Shown in pieces: positions 59,623-64,000 of a stretch of DNA of 64,000 nt. The stretch lies in NCBI RefSeq assembly GCF_016756495.1, contig NZ_AP023243.1, positions 2,980,501-3,044,500 of the forward strand, read 5' to 3'. Position 1 is the stretch's first letter. Each line of letters begins with the position of its first letter. This DNA comes from Mesorhizobium sp. 113-3-3. GTDB lineage: Bacteria; Pseudomonadota; Alphaproteobacteria; Rhizobiales; Rhizobiaceae. Made by a program: the position numbers and the translations under genes. Below the pieces are notes generated by a model. That model saw only the letters and a program-made list of their open reading frames with translations, was not told where the DNA came from and ran no database searches.

Positions 59623-61169
59623 GGATTCGCCTCCGTCGAATTCGTTGAATTCGACGAGGGGTCGGCCAGAATGCCGATATCGGCCTTGGTGCCGCGCGGC
59701 AGGCCGTAGGCGGCGCGCATCAGCGCCGGCTCGTCGGCCTCCTCGACCGGAAAGATGTCGACGAGGCGGCCGCCGAAGATGACGATGACGCGGTCGCAGA
59801 CGCGCTGCACCTCTTCCAGTTCCGAAGTGTAGAACAGCACCGACTTGCCGTTTCCGGCAAGCTCGCGCATCAGATGATAGATCTCCTGCTTGGTGCCGAC
59901 ATCGATGCCGCGCGTCGGGTCGAAGCACAGGATGGTGCGGGCGTCCGCCGCGATCCAGCGGGCGATCGTCACCTTCTGCTGGTTGCCGCCGGACAGGCGC
60001 TGCACCTCGCCTTGGGCGCGGGTGTCGATCTGCAGGCGCTTGATAGCGCTGAGCACCGTGTCGCGCTCCTTGCGCATATTGATTGGTCCCCAGTTGCGCA
60101 GCGCGGCACTGAAGGGCAGGGCGATGTTCTCGCGCACCGAGCGCTGCATGGCGAGCGCTTCCGAACGGTCGCCCGGCACATAGGCAATGCCGGCACGGAT
60201 GGCGTCGATCGGGTGCGAAAATTTCACCTGAGAGCCGTCAACCTCGATCGTGCCGCCCGAAGGGCGGATCGAGCCGGCAAGGGCTGAAAACAATTCGTCC
60301 TGGCCTTGGCCTTCGAGGGCAACGACGCCGGCGACCTCGCCGTCCCGGAGATCGAAGGAAACGTCGTTGAGCTTGCTGCCGACGCGCAGATTGTGCACGG
60401 CGAGCCGAGGTTGGGCAGGGGCGGGCGCTGCCTTCTCGGCGGCGCTGCGGGCGGCGACATGGGTTTTGACGATGCGGGTGCCGAGCATCAGCTCGACGAT
60501 CTTTTCCTCGACGCCCGGCACGATGTCGACGACGCCGACGGTCTCGCCGTCGCGCAGCACGGTGGCGCGGTCGCACAGCGCCGAAATCTCGACGAAACGG
60601 TGCGAAATGAAGATCACGGCGCGCCCCGCATCGCCCTGGCGGCGCACCACTTCCAGCACTTTTTCGGCGAGGTTGGCGGGGAGCGCCGCCGTCATCTCGT
60701 CGAGCAAGAGCACGTCGGGCTCGACGGCCAGTGCGCGGGCGAGGTCGAGCACACGCAGCACGGCCAGCGGAATGTCGCGCGCGGTGTCGCGCAGGTCGAG
60801 ATCGGCAATGCCGAGCTCGCGCACCCAGGCGCGGAACGGCTCGACCGGCGTGCCGGTCAGCCTGAGATTGGACAGAACGTCGAGATCGGGGATCAGCGAC
60901 GGCTCCTGGTAGACGGGCAGCAGGCCTGCGCGGCGCGCGGCGGCGGGCGAGCGTATGTCACGCGCCTCGCCACGGATCAGGATGCGCCCGGAGTTCGCCG
61001 AGATCGCCCCGGTCAGGATCTTCACCAGCGTCGACTTGCCCGCGCCATTGGCGCCCATCAGCGCGTGCACCTCGCCGGGCAGGACGGAGAGCGACGCGTT
61101 GCGCAAAGCGGCAACCGCGCCGTAGTTCTTGGCGACGCCCGAGGCGTCGAGGAGGGGGCTGGTGCTCAA
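59619..61169 (-). CDS. Sugar ABC transporter ATP-binding protein (two ATPase domains)
   Basis: Encodes 516 residues. Walker A GANGAGKST at 39-47; Walker B DVLLLDEMTAALPANLAEKV; second domain with GVVALEGQGQDELFSALAGS (degenerate P-loop), LSGGNQQKVTIARWIAADAR and TILCFDPTRGIDVGTKQEIY, where Asp-Pro replaces the usual Asp-Glu-Pro. The first codon is TTG at 61169, with no strong ribosome-binding site, so a start a few codons later is possible. It is separated from the binding-protein gene by a 247-base repeat region. Confidence 0.91.
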   Translation of the reverse strand: MSTSPLLDASGVAKNYGAVAALRNASLSVLPGEVHALMGANGAGKSTLVKILTGAISANSGRILIRGEARDIRSPAAARRAGLLPVYQEPSLIPDLDVLSNLRLTGTPVEPFRAWVRELGIADLDLRDTARDIPLAVLRVLDLARALAVEPDVLLLDEMTAALPANLAEKVLEVVRRQGDAGRAVIFISHRFVEISALCDRATVLRDGETVGVVDIVPGVEEKIVELMLGTRIVKTHVAARSAAEKAAPAPAQPRLAVHNLRVGSKLNDVSFDLRDGEVAGVVALEGQGQDELFSALAGSIRPSGGTIEVDGSQVKFSHPIDAIRAGIAYVPGDRSEALAMQRSVRENIALPFSAALRNWGPINMRKERDTVLSAIKRLQIDTRAQGEVQRLSGGNQQKVTIARWIAADARTILCFDPTRGIDVGTKQEIYHLMRELAGNGKSVLFYTSELEEVQRVCDRVIVIFGGRLVDIFPVEEADEPALMRAAYGLPRGTKADIGILADPSSNSTNSTEANP

Positions 61170-61212
61170 ATGGTTTGGGTCTCGATTTATGTGCTCAAAT
61201 CATTTCGAACGT

Positions 61213-61386
61213 CGGCGCCGCCCCTCACTGTCATGCCGGACATCTCTCCCCGTAAACGGGGAGAGAGAAGCTGGTTGCGGCGCCGGTCTGCAACGTTGAA
61301 GATTGGCGAAATCGGCGACGACAGCGTCCCTCTCCCCGTCACTATACGGGGAGAGGATGCCGGCAGGCAGGTGAGGGGCGGCGCTG
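61213..61386. repeat. Long inverted repeat, family C, between binding-protein and ATPase genes
   Basis: Outer arms GGCGCCGCCCCTCAC / GTGAGGGGCGGCGC, then GCCGG...ATC and the two small hairpins CTCTCCCCGTAAACGGGGAG and CTCCCCGTcactatACGGGGAG. A nested dyad of about 170 bases. It may limit read-through or stabilise the upstream binding-protein mRNA, the usual reason such stems occur after a binding-protein gene. Confidence 0.75.
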
Positions 61387-61416
61387 ACGGATGGTCCGCT
61401 AGCGAAAGCCCCGCCC

Positions 61417-62451
61417 TTACTCGCCGGGCCCCTTGCAGGCCACGATCTGCTCCTTGGTATACGTCGTCCAGTCCGGGATCGAGATCGAGACCGGCCATTC
61501 GGGGCTGAGCGACGGGTCGGCGGCGGCCTTCAGCTTGGCCTTGCCTTCGTCGGTGGCGTTTTCCCAGAGCTGCGGCTGCACCAGCACGGTCTGCTGCGCC
61601 GGCTTCTTGCCGTCGAGGATCTGCAGGGCGAGCGTGACGCCCGCGCCGCCGATCGAACCGGGGTTGGTGACGGCAGCACCCACCAGGCCCTTGACCGAGC
61701 TCAGCTGGCCGACGAAGCCGGCATTGTCGGCGCCGACGATCGGCACCAGCGGCGCCTGCGATTCCACCAGCGCGTCGACGATGACGTTGTCGATGCCGGA
61801 CGTCCAGATGCCGTTGATCGGCGTTCCCGTCGACAGGAAGGAGAGGATCTGCTGCTTGGCCTGGTCCTGCTGCCAGCCGGTGAAGACTTCCTGCGCCACC
61901 TTCACGTCGGGGAATTCGGCCAGCGCCTTCTTGAAGCCTTTGTCGCGATCAGAGTCGGCCGAAGCGCCGGCCGCGCCGCGCATGTAAAACACCTCGCCCT
62001 TGCCGCCCATCTGCTGGAACAGCCATTTGGCGCCGAGATAGGCGTACTCCTCCTGGTTGTTGGAGATGATGTAGGCCGACGGTTCGGTGACCGCCTGGTC
62101 GACGGCGACGACGACGATGCCGGCCTTGGTGGCTTCCTCCAGGCCCGCCTTGATGCCGGCCGGATCGGCCGGGTTGACGACGATGGCGTCGACCTTGGCG
62201 CTGATCAGGTTGCGGATGTCCTCCAGCTGGCCGGCGGCATCGGTGTTGCGGTGGGCGATGTTGAGTTTTGCCACCTCGCCGGAAGCCAGCGCCTGCGCCT
62301 TCATGGCGCAGACCATTTCCTCGCGCCAGCCATTGCCCTGCACGGTGTTGGAAATGCCGATCGTGTATTTGCCGGCGGCCGACAAGACGCCCACCGAGGC
62401 CAGCAAGGCTGCGCCCGCAAGCAGCGGCACCATGGTCAGAATTTTCTTCAT
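61417..62451 (-). CDS. Sugar/polyol ABC transporter substrate-binding protein (LacI/RbsB-type fold)
   Basis: Encodes 344 residues from an ATG at 62451, with GGAGG about 10 bases upstream. A Sec signal covers about 1-26 (MVPLLAGAALLASVGVLSAA). The fold begins GKYTIGISNTVQGNGWREEM, then QLEDIRNLISAKVDAIVVNP, a typical hinge region, and GIWTSGIDNVIVDALVESQA. Two cysteines are present. It lies in the operon between the isomerase and ATPase genes and supplies substrate to the heterodimeric permease. Confidence 0.92.
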   Translation of the reverse strand: MKKILTMVPLLAGAALLASVGVLSAAGKYTIGISNTVQGNGWREEMVCAMKAQALASGEVAKLNIAHRNTDAAGQLEDIRNLISAKVDAIVVNPADPAGIKAGLEEATKAGIVVVAVDQAVTEPSAYIISNNQEEYAYLGAKWLFQQMGGKGEVFYMRGAAGASADSDRDKGFKKALAEFPDVKVAQEVFTGWQQDQAKQQILSFLSTGTPINGIWTSGIDNVIVDALVESQAPLVPIVGADNAGFVGQLSSVKGLVGAAVTNPGSIGGAGVTLALQILDGKKPAQQTVLVQPQLWENATDEGKAKLKAAADPSLSPEWPVSISIPDWTTYTKEQIVACKGPGE

Positions 62452-62597
62452 TTCAGTCTTCCTCCACATTGTTTTTCAGTTTCAGTTCCAAGTCGTTGAA
62501 CCAAGTCGCTCAGAAAGAGAGTCACGCGGCTCAACTCGTTGTCCTCCGCATGTCGTTGCCCCAAAACCGCGAGACAGTTTTGGGCGATATGCTTTCC

Positions 62598-63512
62598 TCA
62601 CTTGACGTAGGGCCGCAGAACGTCGCGGGCGAGCAGAAAACCCCGTTTGACCTGCTCGTCGCTGCCTTCAAACCGCCTGTCCTCATGTTCGATGATGACC
62701 GATCCGTCATAGCCGGCGCGGTAGAGGCCGGAGAAGAAGCCGCCCCAGTCGACATCGCCCAGCCCCGGCATGCGCGGCACCTGCCAGCCTATCCCGGCCG
62801 AAAGGATTCCGCGCTCGTACAAACCATCATGATCAATCATCAGGTCCTTGGCGTGGACATGCAGCATGTAGGGGCCGAACTCCCTGATGAAGCGGGCCTG
62901 GTCGATCATCTGCCAGACCAGATGCGAGGGGTCGAAATTCATGCCGACATCGCCGCCCCAGCTCTCCAGGATGCGGCGCCAGACCTGCGGCGAATAGGCG
63001 ATGTTGTGCCCGCCCGGCCATTCGTCATAGCTGAAGATCATCGGGCAGTTCTCGAAGGCAAGCTTCACGCCGTGGCCCCGCGCAAAAGCGACGATTTCGG
63101 GCCAGACCTTCAGCGCGTCCTGCCAGTTGACGTCGACGGGCTTCGCGGCATCGCCGCCGCAGAAGGTGTTGACGACCGGCAGTCCCATATTGGCGGCCAG
63201 CACGATCACCTTCTTCAGATGGCCGATAACCGCCTCGCGGTGGGCCGGATCGGGATGCAGCGGGTTCGGGTAGTATCCGAGGCCGGAAACGGTGAGTTTC
63301 TTCTCCGCCAGCGAGGCTACGATTTCCTTGGCCTGCGCGGGCGAGGTGGAAGCAGCGTCGATATGACTGGTGCCGGCATAGCGGCGGGTCGCCCCGGACG
63401 TTTTCGGCCAGCAGGCGATTTCCAGGGCCTCGAAGCCGGCCGAGCTTGCCCAGTTGGCAACCTCGCCAAGCGGCGTCTCCGCGAATGGCGCGGTGAGCAG
63501 TCCAAGTTTCAT
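62598..63512 (-). CDS. Sugar phosphate isomerase/epimerase, TIM barrel
   Basis: Encodes 304 residues from the ATG at 63512, which has GGGGAGG about six bases upstream. AP-endonuclease-2/xylose-isomerase-like TIM-barrel motifs: GFEALEIACWPKTSG at the first strand, KLAFENCPMIFSYDEWPGGH (Glu metal ligand), GMNFDPSHLVWQMID (Asp/His ligands), and SVIIEHEDRRFEGSDEQVKR (Glu/His). These ligands and the EHED motif fit ketose 3-epimerases and inosose isomerases. With a mannitol-dehydrogenase-like enzyme and a sugar transporter, it fits a polyol/ketose pathway; the exact substrate is unclear. Confidence 0.9.
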   Translation of the reverse strand: MKLGLLTAPFAETPLGEVANWASSAGFEALEIACWPKTSGATRRYAGTSHIDAASTSPAQAKEIVASLAEKKLTVSGLGYYPNPLHPDPAHREAVIGHLKKVIVLAANMGLPVVNTFCGGDAAKPVDVNWQDALKVWPEIVAFARGHGVKLAFENCPMIFSYDEWPGGHNIAYSPQVWRRILESWGGDVGMNFDPSHLVWQMIDQARFIREFGPYMLHVHAKDLMIDHDGLYERGILSAGIGWQVPRMPGLGDVDWGGFFSGLYRAGYDGSVIIEHEDRRFEGSDEQVKRGFLLARDVLRPYVK

Positions 63513-63547
63513 AGTGCCTCCCCTGGCCGTGTCTTCACCGCCGATGT

Positions 63548-64000
63548 TCATAATGACGATTGTTTGGATCGTTTCAACCTTGCGATCTCATCTTGTTCCA
63601 GACTGTGCCGGACAGCCGCGATCGGATCGTCCGAAAGCAGCTCGTCCAGCGACGAAGCCACGGCCGCGCGAAACGCAGGGTTCGCGGCGAGACCTGGGTC
63701 GAAAATCGTGTCGATTGCGAGTATGGCCGAGGCCAGCGCCGGCGCATCGCGCCCGGTCGCGTCGGCGATCGCGGCGACCTTGCCGGCATAGGGGTCCGAC
63801 ACCGGCCAGCGTTTGCCGAAGCGGTCAGAGGCCTGGATGAGATAGGCCATCCAGCCGGCGACCGGCACCGACAGCAGGCCGATGCTGGCGCCCTGGCTCA
63901 AGCGGTCGCGGATCGGGTTGAGCAGGCGCTGGACGATCTTTTGCGAACCGTCGGTGGCGATCTGGTGGTTGCGGTGGCGGATCGCCGTGTTCTTCAGCCG
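63548..64000 (-). CDS. Mannitol dehydrogenase-family oxidoreductase, C-terminal part (partial)
   Basis: Open to the right edge, 150 codons of the C-terminal domain. LKNTAIRHRNHQIATDGSQK-IVQRLLNPIRDRL is the conserved helical segment of the mannitol dehydrogenase/D-mannonate oxidoreductase family, and VAGWMAYLIQASDRFGKRWP matches the family's next helices. Such enzymes oxidise polyols or hexonates with NAD (mannitol, fructuronate, altronate). It is the most upstream gene visible of the operon. It ends 36 bases before the isomerase start. The N-terminal NAD domain lies outside the window, so the specific activity cannot be stated. Confidence 0.88.
   Translation of the reverse strand, partial: RLKNTAIRHRNHQIATDGSQKIVQRLLNPIRDRLSQGASIGLLSVPVAGWMAYLIQASDRFGKRWPVSDPYAGKVAAIADATGRDAPALASAILAIDTIFDPGLAANPAFRAAVASSLDELLSDDPIAAVRHSLEQDEIARLKRSKQSSL

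Overview
The window reads as chromosomal DNA of a GC-rich alphaproteobacterium, most likely a Rhizobiales member close to Mesorhizobium. This is inferred from codon use, paired Omp25/Omp31-type outer-membrane proteins, dense sugar ABC transporters, LysR/TetR/AraC/LuxR-type regulators and palindromic intergenic repeats typical of rhizobia. No rRNA, tRNA, CRISPR array, intact insertion sequence or integrase was found.

Layout. 1-5 kb: an acyltransferase cut by the left edge, a NodT-like efflux remnant, a 2-oxoglutarate hydroxylase, an HWE/HisKA_2 sensor kinase and an RhtA-like exporter. 4.9-13.5 kb: a cell-surface region with a repeat-rich autotransporter, AraC and LuxR regulators and two tandem outer-membrane proteins; the autotransporter and the first Omp gene share a conserved upstream element. 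13.6-16.3 kb: a broken slipin gene and a divergent LysR/oxidoreductase pair. 16.7-21 kb: accessory DNA with a three-gene SH3/GH19 hydrolase cassette and an AT-richer pair encoding a small basic protein and an EF-hand/beta-barrel-like protein. A degenerate copy of the 3' end of the neighbouring molybdenum hydroxylase gene lies at its inner edge. 21.1-25.9 kb: a PaoABC-type aldehyde oxidoreductase operon, divergent from a TetR regulator with a perfect palindromic operator. 26-30.6 kb: a DeoR-type regulator and a ribose-type ABC transporter. 30.7-47.7 kb: a mixed segment with bestrophin, an ABC exporter pair, oxidoreductases, DUF899, an HTH regulator, GST, a HerA-like ATPase, a methyltransferase, and two unusual regulators in which a SARP/BTAD region is fused to an alpha/beta-hydrolase.

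47.7-55 kb: an AT-richer islet bounded by imperfect direct repeats of about 80 bp. It holds a class III nucleotide cyclase fused to an AAA/TPR regulator, a B12-type radical SAM protein, a Crp-family regulator whose cAMP-pocket and DNA-reading residues resemble E. coli CRP, a textbook TGTGA-N6-TCACA site, and a small secreted protein with a palindromic leader. Together these suggest a self-contained cyclic-nucleotide regulatory module, which is the most interesting object in the window. Its right edge is a scar joining a truncated ABC-permease 3' end to the direct repeat.

55.6-64 kb: a phosphoethanolamine-transferase-like membrane enzyme, then a minus-strand polyol/sugar operon (mannitol-dehydrogenase-family enzyme, TIM-barrel isomerase, binding protein, ATPase, two permeases) that runs off the right edge. 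All functions are inferred from sequence reading alone; no database search was run.
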